A stretch of DNA of 64,000 nucleotides, taken from Heteroscillospira sp050943935. Its GTDB lineage: Bacteria > Bacillota > Clostridia > Oscillospirales > Oscillospiraceae. Of this stretch, positions 50,202 to 58,390 are shown one piece after another; position 1 is the stretch's first letter; each line of letters starts with the position of its first letter. The notes below the pieces were generated by a model, which saw only the letters and a list, made by a program, of their open reading frames with translations, did no database searches and was not told where the DNA came from. The position numbers were made by a program, and so were the translations under genes. Location: assembly GCA_050943935.1 (NCBI GenBank), contig JBMNQC010000002.1, positions 124,001 to 188,000 on the forward strand. Direction: 5' to 3'.

Positions 50202-51374
50202 ATGCGCAACAAAACCGGCAAGCGGCTGTTTGAGATAGCCGTTGTTTTTTTCTGGGCCTCGGAATACTGTCACGCGCCCTACTTCACACCGTATCTCGGC
50301 TCCCTGGGCTTCAGCTCCACACTCATAGGCCTTATTGTCGGCAGCTACGGCTTCACCCAGATGCTGGTGCGCATACCTCTGGGCATAGCCACAGACGCCA
50401 CCAGCGGCTACAAGGCCGTCACCGTCGGCGGACTTTTCTTCACCACCCTGTCCTCCTTCGGTCTGTGGCTGTTTACCGATGTGTACCTAATATTCCTGTT
50501 CCGCATTTTTGCCGGAGTGGCCGCCTCGGCCTGGATAGCCATGACGGTTGCATACATGAGCTATTATAGGGAAGAGGACGCCGTTACCGCTACGGCCTTG
50601 CTGAACAGCCTGAACAGCTGCGGCAAGCTGCTGGCCTTTGTGCTGGGCGCTCTGGCCGCCCGATTCTTCGGCTACCGCGCCGCCCTGTTCATGAGCTTCC
50701 TCACGGGACTTATAGGCCTTTGCCTGGTGCCCTTCACCGGCAAGGTGGAGCTCAGGCGCTCCCCCGCCTCTCTGAAGCACCTTTTTTCCTGCTTAAAAAA
50801 CAAAAACACCCTCATTCCCGCCCTGCTGGCCGCCGTGAGCATGATGATAGTTCACGGCACCGTGTTCTCCTTCACCTCCACTCTGGCCGAGGGTGTGGGC
50901 GCCGGCGCGCTTATGCTCAGCGTGCTGAGCATGGCCTTCACCCTTATTCAGATACTCAGCACCAATTTTCTCCGCAGCAACTTCATCAAAAACGGCCGGA
51001 GAAGCCTCCAGCTCTGCTGCGGCTTCCTTATGATGAGCGGCTATCTCGTGATCCTGGCCTTTTCCTCCAATGCTTGGATGATACTCTGCGGCCAGCTTGT
51101 AGCGGGCTTTGCCTTCGCCCTGCTGAACAGCCTGCTTATGAGCGAGTGCGTCCGGGGCGTGCCGCCTGGAGAAAAAACCACAGCCATGGGCATTTATCAG
51201 GCTGTCTACGGCATTGGCATGACAATAGGCCCGGTCTACATGGGAAAAATAATGGACAGTCTGGGCGTGCGTCCCGGCTGTCTGCTGCTGGCGGGCTTTG
51301 TGGCCCTGGTGGCGCTCATAGTGCGCTTTTTCCTCTTCCGTGACAGCGCCCCCATGATTGACAAAGCGGCGTAA
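50202..51374 (+). CDS. MFS transporter
   Basis: A 390-residue, 12-segment major facilitator. The loop 2-3 motif appears as GSYGFTQMLVRIPLGIATDATSG-like sequence (about 45-65; GxxxD(R/K) variant), and the second half has MGIYQAVYGIGMTIGPVYMGKIMD. Two six-helix bundles are separated by a basic loop (about 185-205). The substrate cannot be inferred. The ATG at 50202 has GGGGAG about 10 nt upstream. It follows a strong promoter divergent from cobS; mrp follows after 57 bp. Confidence 0.85.
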   Translation: MRNKTGKRLFEIAVVFFWASEYCHAPYFTPYLGSLGFSSTLIGLIVGSYGFTQMLVRIPLGIATDATSGYKAVTVGGLFFTTLSSFGLWLFTDVYLIFLFRIFAGVAASAWIAMTVAYMSYYREEDAVTATALLNSLNSCGKLLAFVLGALAARFFGYRAALFMSFLTGLIGLCLVPFTGKVELRRSPASLKHLFSCLKNKNTLIPALLAAVSMMIVHGTVFSFTSTLAEGVGAGALMLSVLSMAFTLIQILSTNFLRSNFIKNGRRSLQLCCGFLMMSGYLVILAFSSNAWMILCGQLVAGFAFALLNSLLMSECVRGVPPGEKTTAMGIYQAVYGIGMTIGPVYMGKIMDSLGVRPGCLLLAGFVALVALIVRFFLFRDSAPMIDKAA

Positions 51375-51431
51375 ACGGTTATAATGGAAATATTGATTTT
51401 TGATATAAAACATCGAAAGGAAGTTATATAA

Positions 51432-52262
51432 ATGAGCGAATGCAACCACGACTGCTCCAGCTGCTCCTCCAACTGCGGCGAGCGCACCGCCCCCCAGATA
51501 GAAAAGGCCGCACTCCACGAGGGAGCCTCCGTCAAAAAGGTCATTGCCGTAGTCAGCGGCAAGGGCGGCGTGGGCAAGAGCCTCGTCACCGCTCTCATGG
51601 CCGCCAAAATGCAGCGCGAGGGCTATTCCGCCGCCGTGCTGGACGCAGACATCACCGGCCCCTCCATCCCACGTGTGTTCGGCATAAACGAGCGCGCCCG
51701 CGGCAGCGGAGAGCTCATCTACCCCGCCGAGAGCGCCACCGGAGTCCAGGTCATGTCCCTGAACCTGCTACTGGAGAATACCGCCGACCCCGTGGTGTGG
51801 CGCGGCCCCGTCATCGCTGGCGCTGTAAAGCAGTTCTACACCGATGTCCTGTGGGACGATGTGGACTTCATGTTCGTGGACATGCCTCCCGGAACCGGCG
51901 ACGTGCCCCTCACCGTGTTCCAGTCCCTGCCCCTGTGCGGCATCATAGTTGTCACCTCTCCCCAGGAGCTGGTGAGCATGATAGTGGAAAAGGCCGTGCG
52001 CATGGCCCGCCTTATGAACGTGCCCGTGCTGGCTCTGGTGGAGAATATGAGCTATTTCCAGTGTCCCGACTGCGGCGGGAAGCACGCCATCTTCGGCGAG
52101 AGCCATGTGGAGGAGCTGGCCGCAAAATACGGCATCAGCCGCATAGCGAAGCTGCCCATAGACCCCGCCATCCCCGCCCGCTGCGACAGCGGCAAGGTGG
52201 AGCAGATAGATTCTCCCTGGCTGGACGGCATAGCCGAGGATCTTGTTCAGCTTCTGAAATAA
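51432..52262 (+). CDS. Mrp/NBP35-family ATPase, Fe-S cluster carrier
   Basis: A 276-residue P-loop protein. The N-terminus has a cysteine cluster CNHDCSSCSSNCG (about 4-16), as in NBP35. A deviant Walker A SGKGGVGKS (about 41-49), DADITGPSIPR and DMPPGTGD belong to Mrp/ApbC. A CPDCGGK motif (about 213) supplies the bridging-cluster ligands. It delivers 4Fe-4S clusters to apoproteins. Expressed possibly with the MFS gene; a terminator follows. Confidence 0.93.
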   Translation: MSECNHDCSSCSSNCGERTAPQIEKAALHEGASVKKVIAVVSGKGGVGKSLVTALMAAKMQREGYSAAVLDADITGPSIPRVFGINERARGSGELIYPAESATGVQVMSLNLLLENTADPVVWRGPVIAGAVKQFYTDVLWDDVDFMFVDMPPGTGDVPLTVFQSLPLCGIIVVTSPQELVSMIVEKAVRMARLMNVPVLALVENMSYFQCPDCGGKHAIFGESHVEELAAKYGISRIAKLPIDPAIPARCDSGKVEQIDSPWLDGIAEDLVQLLK

Positions 52263-52270
52263 AACTTGAC

Positions 52271-52298
52271 CGGGCCGGTATTTACCGGCCCGTTTTAT
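52271..52298 (+). terminator. Intrinsic terminator after Mrp gene
   Basis: CGGGCCGGT and ACCGGCCCG with a 4-nt loop, then TTTT. Confidence 0.92.
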
Positions 52299-52406
52299 AA
52301 TGTTCACAAATATTTCATATCATTTTTGGGAACTATTTTTATAACCCGGCGTCTAAGCAATCAGAAGCCAAGCTTCTATACCTAATGACTTCTAAAGGAG
52401 AACAAC

Positions 52407-52940
52407 ATGAAAAAAATTACTGCAATGCTTCTTTCCCTGGTGCTCATCACCGGCGCCTTCGCCGGCTGCGCTCCCTCCGAGCCCGAGCCCACCGCCACTC
52501 CCGAGCCTGAGCTCACCGCCGCCGAGCGCGCCGAGCTGTATAAGACCGCCATTGAGAACGCCCGCGGCGAGGAAGAGAACACCAATATGCCCGTAGCTAC
52601 CGACCCCGAGGCCGAGGAGATGTCCATGCTGCTTGAAATGCTGGGCATCACCGCCGAGGATACCGACGGCTTTGCCCTGAGCGTATCCATGATGAACGTC
52701 CGCGCCTACGGCATCGCCGTGATCAAGCCCGCCGAGGGCAGCGAGGAGGCCGTAAAGACCGGTCTTGAGAACTTCATCACCACCCAGCAGCAGAACTTCG
52801 AGTTCTATCTGGCCGACCAGTACGAGATAGCCAAGGCCGCAAAGCTTGAAACCCTGGAGGACGGCACCGTCGTCATGGTCATGTGCGAAAACGCCGATGA
52901 GGTATATACCTCCATCACCGACGCCATTACCGCGAAGTAA
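52407..52940 (+). CDS. Small lipoprotein, DUF4358-like
   Basis: A 177-residue lipoprotein. The signal peptide ends in the lipobox ITGAFAGC (Cys about 21). A Pro/Glu-rich linker (EPEPTATPEPEL) follows, then a domain of about 120 residues with DGFALSVSMMNVRAYGIAVIKPA and EGSEEAVKTGLENFI, and a C-terminal TVVMVMCENADEVYTSI. This is the pattern of the DUF4358 family, widespread in clostridia, of unknown function. AAAGGAG precedes the ATG. Confidence 0.8.
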   Translation: MKKITAMLLSLVLITGAFAGCAPSEPEPTATPEPELTAAERAELYKTAIENARGEEENTNMPVATDPEAEEMSMLLEMLGITAEDTDGFALSVSMMNVRAYGIAVIKPAEGSEEAVKTGLENFITTQQQNFEFYLADQYEIAKAAKLETLEDGTVVMVMCENADEVYTSITDAITAK

Positions 52941-52987
52941 ATACCCGTAAACTCCGGACTAAAGTCCGGGTGTTAGTAAAACAGTTT

Positions 52988-53030
52988 AAGGCCGTGTATC
53001 CGAAAGACAGATACACGGCCTTTTCTTTGT
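52988..53030 (+). terminator. Intrinsic terminator after lipoprotein gene
   Basis: AAGGCCGTGTATC and GATACACGGCCTT, followed by TTCTTT. Confidence 0.92.
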
Positions 53031-53079
53031 ATGGATAAGTACGGCGGGGCTGGAGAACGTGACGCAGCCTGCGGGCTGC

Positions 53080-53355
53080 GGGGTCGTGATATGAAACCCA
53101 TTTCTTTAAAGAAACGGGTTTCAAACTTCCCAAAGAATCTGCCTAAATCGAATACTCTTTTGGGCCTCGCCGACGCGCACAACGCGCTCGTGCGGCGGTG
53201 GCTGTAAGCCCTGGCCTGCGTTTAAGTACGGTGCTGTCAGGTGAGCTTTATGCCGAAACCTATCTCCCAATTCCACCGACTCAGGCGCGATTTAGTCGGA
53301 ACTACCTCTTCGCCCCTGCGGGGCACCTCCCCTTACACAGGGGAGGCTTCGGCTC
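53080..53355. repeat. Dispersed intergenic repeat, copy C, with one half inverted
   Basis: Module 1 is in the same orientation as A and B (53092-53122 hairpin GAAACCCATTTCTT/AAGAAACGGGTTTC, then CTTCCCAAAGAA). The block with the complement of ACTAAATCGCGCCTGAGTCG, GGAATTGGG and AAGCTCACC is present but inverted (53224-53305). CTCCCCTTACACAGGGGAG (about 53326-53345) resembles the hairpin CTCCCCTAACAGGGGAG. No gene is seen in 52941-53463. Confidence 0.82.
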
Positions 53356-53388
53356 GGCAAATTCTGTGAGGCTATTTCGACAAACCGA

Positions 53389-53417
53389 AGCCCCGGACTA
53401 AAGTCCGGGGCTTTTTA
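53389..53417 (+). terminator. Terminator-like hairpin
   Basis: AGCCCCGGACT and AGTCCGGGGCT around AA, followed by TTTTTAT. On the plus strand it ends transcripts from the repeat region. A shorter related hairpin (CCGGACTAAAGTCCGG) is at about 52953-52968. Confidence 0.75.
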
Positions 53418-53463
53418 TGCAATTATTTCCATCGGGAACTTTTATCCGGTGGAGCTCGTCTTA

Positions 53464-54033
53464 TTATTTGCCGTAAAAAATATATCCTATCACGGCGCCG
53501 CATACGCCTCCCACTATGTGAGTGAGCTGGGATATGTTGTCGGCGGAGAAAAGTCCGTCCATTATCTCGCCGCCCAGATAAAACACCACAACAAATATGA
53601 GAGTCAGCGGTATGCAGTGGCTCTTCATTCCGGCCAGAGAGGACATGACTATCATCATGAACACTATTCCGCTGGCGCCAAGCAGGGCCGTGCCCGGAAA
53701 GGCGATAAACTGCACCATGCCGGATATGAGGGCTGTTATAAGTATTGCCCACAGCAGGCTCATACTGCCGTATTTTTCCTCCAGCGGCGGGCCGACCACC
53801 AATATCAGCAGCATATTTCCTATATAATGGTTATAGTCGGCGTGCCCCAGAACATGGGTGAAAAACCGCAGATATGTCAGCGGATCGCTGAGGGACGAGC
53901 GGTAGACGCAGAAGTATTTTGTTGTTACCCAGTCGCCCAGAAATCCGGCCAGCACCAGCGCTCCAAAGGACAGCAGCGCAAAGGTGAGCACCACGGGAGA
54001 ATTATACTGTATCTTAATTACATATTTTTTCAT
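53464..54033 (-). CDS. Rhomboid-family intramembrane serine protease
   Basis: A 189-residue protein with six membrane segments. The catalytic GASG motif is in LLGASGIVFMM (Ser about 118), the histidine is in LTHIVGGVCG (about 165), and HADYNHYIGNMLLI supplies the second-helix HN residues. It hydrolyses transmembrane substrates inside the membrane. The protein is short, as in other clostridial rhomboids without a cytosolic extra domain. The ATG at 54033 has GGAGG 8 nt upstream. Confidence 0.9.
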   Translation of the reverse strand: MKKYVIKIQYNSPVVLTFALLSFGALVLAGFLGDWVTTKYFCVYRSSLSDPLTYLRFFTHVLGHADYNHYIGNMLLILVVGPPLEEKYGSMSLLWAILITALISGMVQFIAFPGTALLGASGIVFMMIVMSSLAGMKSHCIPLTLIFVVVFYLGGEIMDGLFSADNISQLTHIVGGVCGAVIGYIFYGK

Positions 54034-54159
54034 ATCCGACCTCCGCAACAGATACAGGATAATAAAAGTTCACGAAAAAGTCAAGTCATACCCTCCAATA
54101 TGTGCTAGAATAAACTGATATCCGCATTGGGGGAAATCTTTTCAGCGAAAGGACAGCCT

Positions 54160-56403
54160 ATGAAATTCAAAAAAACCATACGCGGCATGTGCGCCGCTCT
54201 CAGCTGCACGCTGCTGCTAACCTCGCCCGCCCTGGCCGCCGCCATGGGCACGGAACTCGATGGCTACACTCTGCCCGTGAGAGAGGGCACCGAATACACC
54301 CACGGCGTCTACTGGACGGGTACGGATTACCGCCGTGAAAACTACATTGAATATTCGCCCAACGACCAGGTGTACCCCATGGTGGTCTACGGCTCCAAGC
54401 TGCTCAACTACGGAAATTTCGCCAGCATGGCCAAGCTGCTCAACAGCGAGGGCTATTATGTGATAGGCGGTATAAACGGCGACTTTTACAACACCTGGGA
54501 CTATCAGCCCCTGGGCGTCGTAATTAAAAACGGCAAACTTATCACTACCGACGGAGGCTTTGTGGCCGTAGGCTTCAAGGCCGACGGCAGCGCCATGATA
54601 GGCCGCCCCGGCATAGTAGCCAAGGCCGCCTTCTCCGGCGAGACCTATCAGCTCAGCTCCATAAACAAAGCCCGGCAGACCGGCTACGCCCTCTACACCT
54701 CCGACTATGCCGCCCAGACCCGCAATTCCGAGCCAGGCTGGGACATCATCCTCTCCATGCCGGAGGACGGCCTGCTCACCGCCGACTGCACGCTGGAGCT
54801 CACCGTTGACGAGATAATCGAGAGCGAGGAGCGCTGCGACATACCTGAGGGCAAGCTCCTGCTCAGTCTTCCCAAGAGCACCGACGACTGGCGCAAAAAG
54901 GGTGTGGAAAACCTCTCCGTGGGCGACACGGTGTCCCTCACCGTCACCTGCAATGAGGGCTGGGATGAGGTCGTCACCGGTCTGGGCACCCTGTATCAGA
55001 TACTTGAGGACGGCGAGATTGTCTCCGACCTGCCCACAGGCGCCGAGCCCCGCACCGCCATAGGCCTGCGGGAGGATGGCAGCGTAGTATTCTACACCGT
55101 GGACGGACGCAAAAGCGGCCACAGCGTGGGCGCCACAATGTCCGGCGTGGCTGAGCGTCTTCTGGAGCTTGGCTGCGTGGACGCCGTGATGATGGACGGC
55201 GGCGGCAGCACCACCATGAATATGGTCCTGCCCGGTGAAAGCGGTATTTCACAGATAAATCTCCCCTCCGACGGCACTCAGCGCTCCGTCACCAACTATC
55301 TCATGCTGGTATCCACCACTCCCCCCACCGGAGAGGCGGAGAGACTGGTGCTGAGTCCATACAGCAGCCGTATGCTTCTGGGCGCGAAAACCGAGCTCAC
55401 CACCCTCGCTGTGGACAGCGTTGGCTTTGCCGCCGAGGTACCCGACGATGTGCGCTACAGCAGCGACCTGGGTTCCTTTGACGGCGACACCTTCACCGCC
55501 GGCCGGGCCGGAGAGGGCAGCATCTCCGTATCCGCCGACGAACTGGAGCGCGGCGAGGCACGTCTGCTGGTTGTTGACACTCCGGATTCCATAACTGTAA
55601 AGGAGGAGAAGTCCGGCGCCGCCAGAGCCTCCATCACCCTCACCACGGAGGAGAGCCTGGACCTCACCGCATCGGCCATGTTTGACCATCTGCCCCTCAC
55701 CGTACAGGACACCTGCTTTGAATGGGCTGTGGAGGGCGAGATAGGCGAGATTGACGAAAACGGCCTGTTCACCGCAGCGGAAGCTCCCGCCGAGGGCGCC
55801 ATAACCGTCACCGCCGGGGAAAACACCGTGACCATCCCCGTGAAAATAAGCTATCCCGCCGGAGTGTACTCCGATGTTCAGGAGGGCGCCTGGTACGCAG
55901 ACGCTGTGCTCTCCATGGGTCAGAACGGCTATATGACCGGCGTCACCGAGACCGAATTCGCCCCGGACGCCCAGATGACCCGCGCCATGCTTGTAACCCT
56001 GCTCCACCGCCTTGAGAACTCCCCCGCCCCGGAAGCCGCCGCCCCCTTTGAGGATGTTGAGGGCGGCAAGTGGTACTCCGACGCTGTGGCCTGGGCCTCA
56101 GAAAACGGCCTGGTCACCGGCTACGACGAAAAGACCTTCGGCATAGCCGACAGTATCACCCGTGAGCAGATGGCCGCCCTGCTCTGCCGCTACGCCGCCT
56201 GGAAGGGCGACGACGTCACATCCGACCAGAGCCTTGACGTCTTCTCTGACCGTGACTCAATAAGCCCCTACGCCGTGGATGCCGTAAAGTGGTGTGTGCA
56301 GCAGGAGCTGATACGCGGCCTCACCGACACCAGCTTTGCCCCCCAGGGCACAGCCACCCGCGCCCAGACCGCCGTTCTGCTGGACCGCTATCTGAGCGAA
56401 TAA
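54160..56403 (+). CDS. Phosphodiester glycosidase (NAGPA-type) with SLH domains
   Basis: A 747-residue surface protein. Signal peptide 1-26 (ALSCTLLLTSPALAAA). Residues about 50-390 form a NAGPA-type phosphodiester glycosidase: YVIGGINGDFYNTWDYQPLG, RTAIGLREDGSVVFYTVDGR and CVDAVMMDGGGSTTM. A middle of Ig-like/beta repeats follows (about 400-570). Three SLH domains close the protein (from about 572, 637 and 700; for example VYSDVQEGAWYADAV and REQMAALLCRYA). The family in Firmicutes acts on phosphodiester-linked sugars of the wall; SLH domains tether it to pyruvylated wall polymer. The ATG follows AAAGGA. Confidence 0.9.
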   Translation: MKFKKTIRGMCAALSCTLLLTSPALAAAMGTELDGYTLPVREGTEYTHGVYWTGTDYRRENYIEYSPNDQVYPMVVYGSKLLNYGNFASMAKLLNSEGYYVIGGINGDFYNTWDYQPLGVVIKNGKLITTDGGFVAVGFKADGSAMIGRPGIVAKAAFSGETYQLSSINKARQTGYALYTSDYAAQTRNSEPGWDIILSMPEDGLLTADCTLELTVDEIIESEERCDIPEGKLLLSLPKSTDDWRKKGVENLSVGDTVSLTVTCNEGWDEVVTGLGTLYQILEDGEIVSDLPTGAEPRTAIGLREDGSVVFYTVDGRKSGHSVGATMSGVAERLLELGCVDAVMMDGGGSTTMNMVLPGESGISQINLPSDGTQRSVTNYLMLVSTTPPTGEAERLVLSPYSSRMLLGAKTELTTLAVDSVGFAAEVPDDVRYSSDLGSFDGDTFTAGRAGEGSISVSADELERGEARLLVVDTPDSITVKEEKSGAARASITLTTEESLDLTASAMFDHLPLTVQDTCFEWAVEGEIGEIDENGLFTAAEAPAEGAITVTAGENTVTIPVKISYPAGVYSDVQEGAWYADAVLSMGQNGYMTGVTETEFAPDAQMTRAMLVTLLHRLENSPAPEAAAPFEDVEGGKWYSDAVAWASENGLVTGYDEKTFGIADSITREQMAALLCRYAAWKGDDVTSDQSLDVFSDRDSISPYAVDAVKWCVQQELIRGLTDTSFAPQGTATRAQTAVLLDRYLSE

Positions 56404-56471
56404 AATAAGTATTCCGGCTCAGCAGCCGTCCTCTCGCATTTTATATTCATCCACCGTGCAAAGCCATATAC

Positions 56472-56507
56472 AAAAGCATCGGCAGCCAAAGACTGCCGAT
56501 GCTTTTT
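56472..56507. terminator. Bidirectional terminator between convergent genes
   Basis: AAAAGCATCGGCAG and CTGCCGATGCTTTT with a 7-nt loop and flanking A/T runs on both sides. Confidence 0.92.
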
Positions 56508-56510
56508 GTT

Positions 56511-57842
56511 CTATCTCAATTGTATCTCCACCGGTGCGCTCAGTTCGGTTTTGGAGGTATATCCCGGTTCCAGCCAGACCTCGGTGCCGGGGAAATCCGT
56601 GAGGAACAGTTCCTCGGTGAAATATCGTTCCTCGTCGTGCTGTTCGCCGGTCACGGGGTCCTCCCAGCCTATGGTGCAGCTGTTTCCGCCGGTAAAGTAC
56701 TCGTTTCCGCCGGCGTCGTAGTATCGGCTGGAAAATACCTGGTGGAAGTTGTAGTCGTCGTCGCCGCCCCGGGAGAGCACCTTGAAAGCCACATTCCAGC
56801 CGCTGCCGCTGCGTCTGACGTACAGAAATTCCGTATCGTAGGGCAGATTTTCGGCAGTCTGGTTTTTCAGGTCAACATAAGTGCGCTCATAGTCCTTATC
56901 CAGCCACTCGGCCCCGGTGATGCTCAGCTTCAGAGAGCTGCTGCCGTAGAAGTAGGGACTGTCCAGCACGAAGGCGCCAAGACCGCCCTCAGGGTCGCCA
57001 ACGGCGCTGATTCCGTTTTTCACAGGCTTATACACATTGCCCTGCTCATCCGTCACCGTGTAGTCCAGCCCCTCAAGATACGCGCTGTTTTCCCCGTCGG
57101 AGGCAATGTTTATGCGCATCTGGGTAGGATAAAGCTCAATATCCGTGACGGTAAAGCGGTTGCCCTCCAGCTCGAAGCTCTCGTTCACGGGCAGCACCTC
57201 GCCCTTGGAGGTAAAATAGGGGTCGAATTTGAGTTGGAAGTCAAAGGACGCCCGCTGGTTCTCCCCGTCCTCCATGGCCATGACCCGGAAGATAAGCTCG
57301 CCTGGCATATTCTCGTCGAAGAAGTCCACAGTCTTCTTATAGATCCCGTTTTCGTCGCCCCGCCACGCGCCGCCGTGGCTTATGCCCTCGAGGTAAGAGC
57401 CGTCTGGAGCAAGGATCTCCATATCCGAGCCGAAATCCGTGCCGTCTCTGCTCTGCAGGGTGAAAAAGATGTTGAGCTGCTTGCGGTCAACTATCACACC
57501 CAGCACCCGGCAGGTGACGCCGTTATCCGTCTGCTCCTCGTCCACACGCTGTATAAATTCGTTCTCTATCGCCGCCGTAAGGGACGGGGAAAAATCCACC
57601 GCCTCCGCCAGCTTGCCCACCAGGGGGATGCCCGAGCAGGCCGAGGCGAAGGTGGGCGACACATTCACCAGCAGCACAAAGCTGAGGGCCAGGGCGCACA
57701 GGCTGCCCACAGGCGTCAGAAAGCGCCGAATTTTCCGGCTGCGCATTTTCGCCTTCGCCCGGGTGAGGGTGTATTCCAGTTCCGGGGGCGTCTGTTCCAG
57801 CTCACTCAAGAGCGAGCGCATTTCATCATTTCTGTTGTTCAT
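56511..57842 (-). CDS. DUF4179-type membrane protein, probable anti-sigma factor
   Basis: A 443-residue protein. The cytosolic N-terminal 38 residues precede one membrane segment (GSLCALALSFVLLVNVSPTFA, trimmed; about 46-66). The exported part has the DUF4179 pattern (FSPSLTAAIENEFIQRVDEE, DNGVTCRVLGVIVDRKQLNIFF), then further beta-rich parts with many Asp/Gly/Tyr. It overlaps the ECF sigma factor gene by 4 bp, the arrangement of sigma/anti-sigma pairs. It should hold that sigma factor until an envelope signal arrives; the signal is unknown. Confidence 0.85.
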   Translation of the reverse strand: MNNRNDEMRSLLSELEQTPPELEYTLTRAKAKMRSRKIRRFLTPVGSLCALALSFVLLVNVSPTFASACSGIPLVGKLAEAVDFSPSLTAAIENEFIQRVDEEQTDNGVTCRVLGVIVDRKQLNIFFTLQSRDGTDFGSDMEILAPDGSYLEGISHGGAWRGDENGIYKKTVDFFDENMPGELIFRVMAMEDGENQRASFDFQLKFDPYFTSKGEVLPVNESFELEGNRFTVTDIELYPTQMRINIASDGENSAYLEGLDYTVTDEQGNVYKPVKNGISAVGDPEGGLGAFVLDSPYFYGSSSLKLSITGAEWLDKDYERTYVDLKNQTAENLPYDTEFLYVRRSGSGWNVAFKVLSRGGDDDYNFHQVFSSRYYDAGGNEYFTGGNSCTIGWEDPVTGEQHDEERYFTEELFLTDFPGTEVWLEPGYTSKTELSAPVEIQLR

Positions 57843-58309
57843 AAATCTCCCTCCTCGGAAAGCTCCAGTCTGAGCAGTTCCAGCGCCCGGCGCTGACGCG
57901 TAGCGGCTGTACCCTGGGGTATCTCCAGAGTCCGCGCGGTCTCCGCCAATGTCATCCCGGCGAAGTAGCGCAGCAGTATGACCTCCCGGAGCTGCACAGG
58001 CAGCTTGCCCACCGCCTCGCGCATGGGCAGACGGTCATAGTCCTCGGCGCTCTCCTCGGGTATGTCCTCCAGGGGCACCAGGCGCTTCATGCGCCGCAGC
58101 TCGCTTTTGCACACATTTATGAGGATGCGCGTAAGCCAGGTCTCGAAATATTCGTCCTGCCGCAGTTTATTAAGTCCCCGCAGAGCCTTGTATACAGCCT
58201 CGTCCACCGCGTCCAGCGCCTGGGCCTCGCCGCCCAGATACATCAGCGCCGTGCGGTACAGGCCGGGGCGTACGCCCGCCAGGCGCGTCTCAAATTCTTC
58301 GCCGTTCAT
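57839..58309 (-). CDS. ECF-type sigma factor
   Basis: A 156-residue sigma factor. Region 2: TALMYLGGEAQALDAVDEAVYKALRG, KLRQDEYFETWLTRILINVCKSELRR. Region 4: LPVQLREVILLRYFAGMTLAETARTLEIPQGTAATRQRRALELLR (positions about 98-142; pattern trimmed here to its sense). It has region 2 and 4 only, as in ECF sigma factors, and probably depends on the DUF4179 partner gene that overlaps it. The targets are likely envelope genes, perhaps the neighbouring SLH protein. Confidence 0.92.
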   Translation of the reverse strand: MNGEEFETRLAGVRPGLYRTALMYLGGEAQALDAVDEAVYKALRGLNKLRQDEYFETWLTRILINVCKSELRRMKRLVPLEDIPEESAEDYDRLPMREAVGKLPVQLREVILLRYFAGMTLAETARTLEIPQGTAATRQRRALELLRLELSEEGDL

Positions 58310-58390
58310 AGCCTTCTTTCCTTTCTTCGGATCCGATTCACCTATTAGACGCGCAGGAGGTCTGTTTTTATTTGGAGGGAGAAAAATTTT

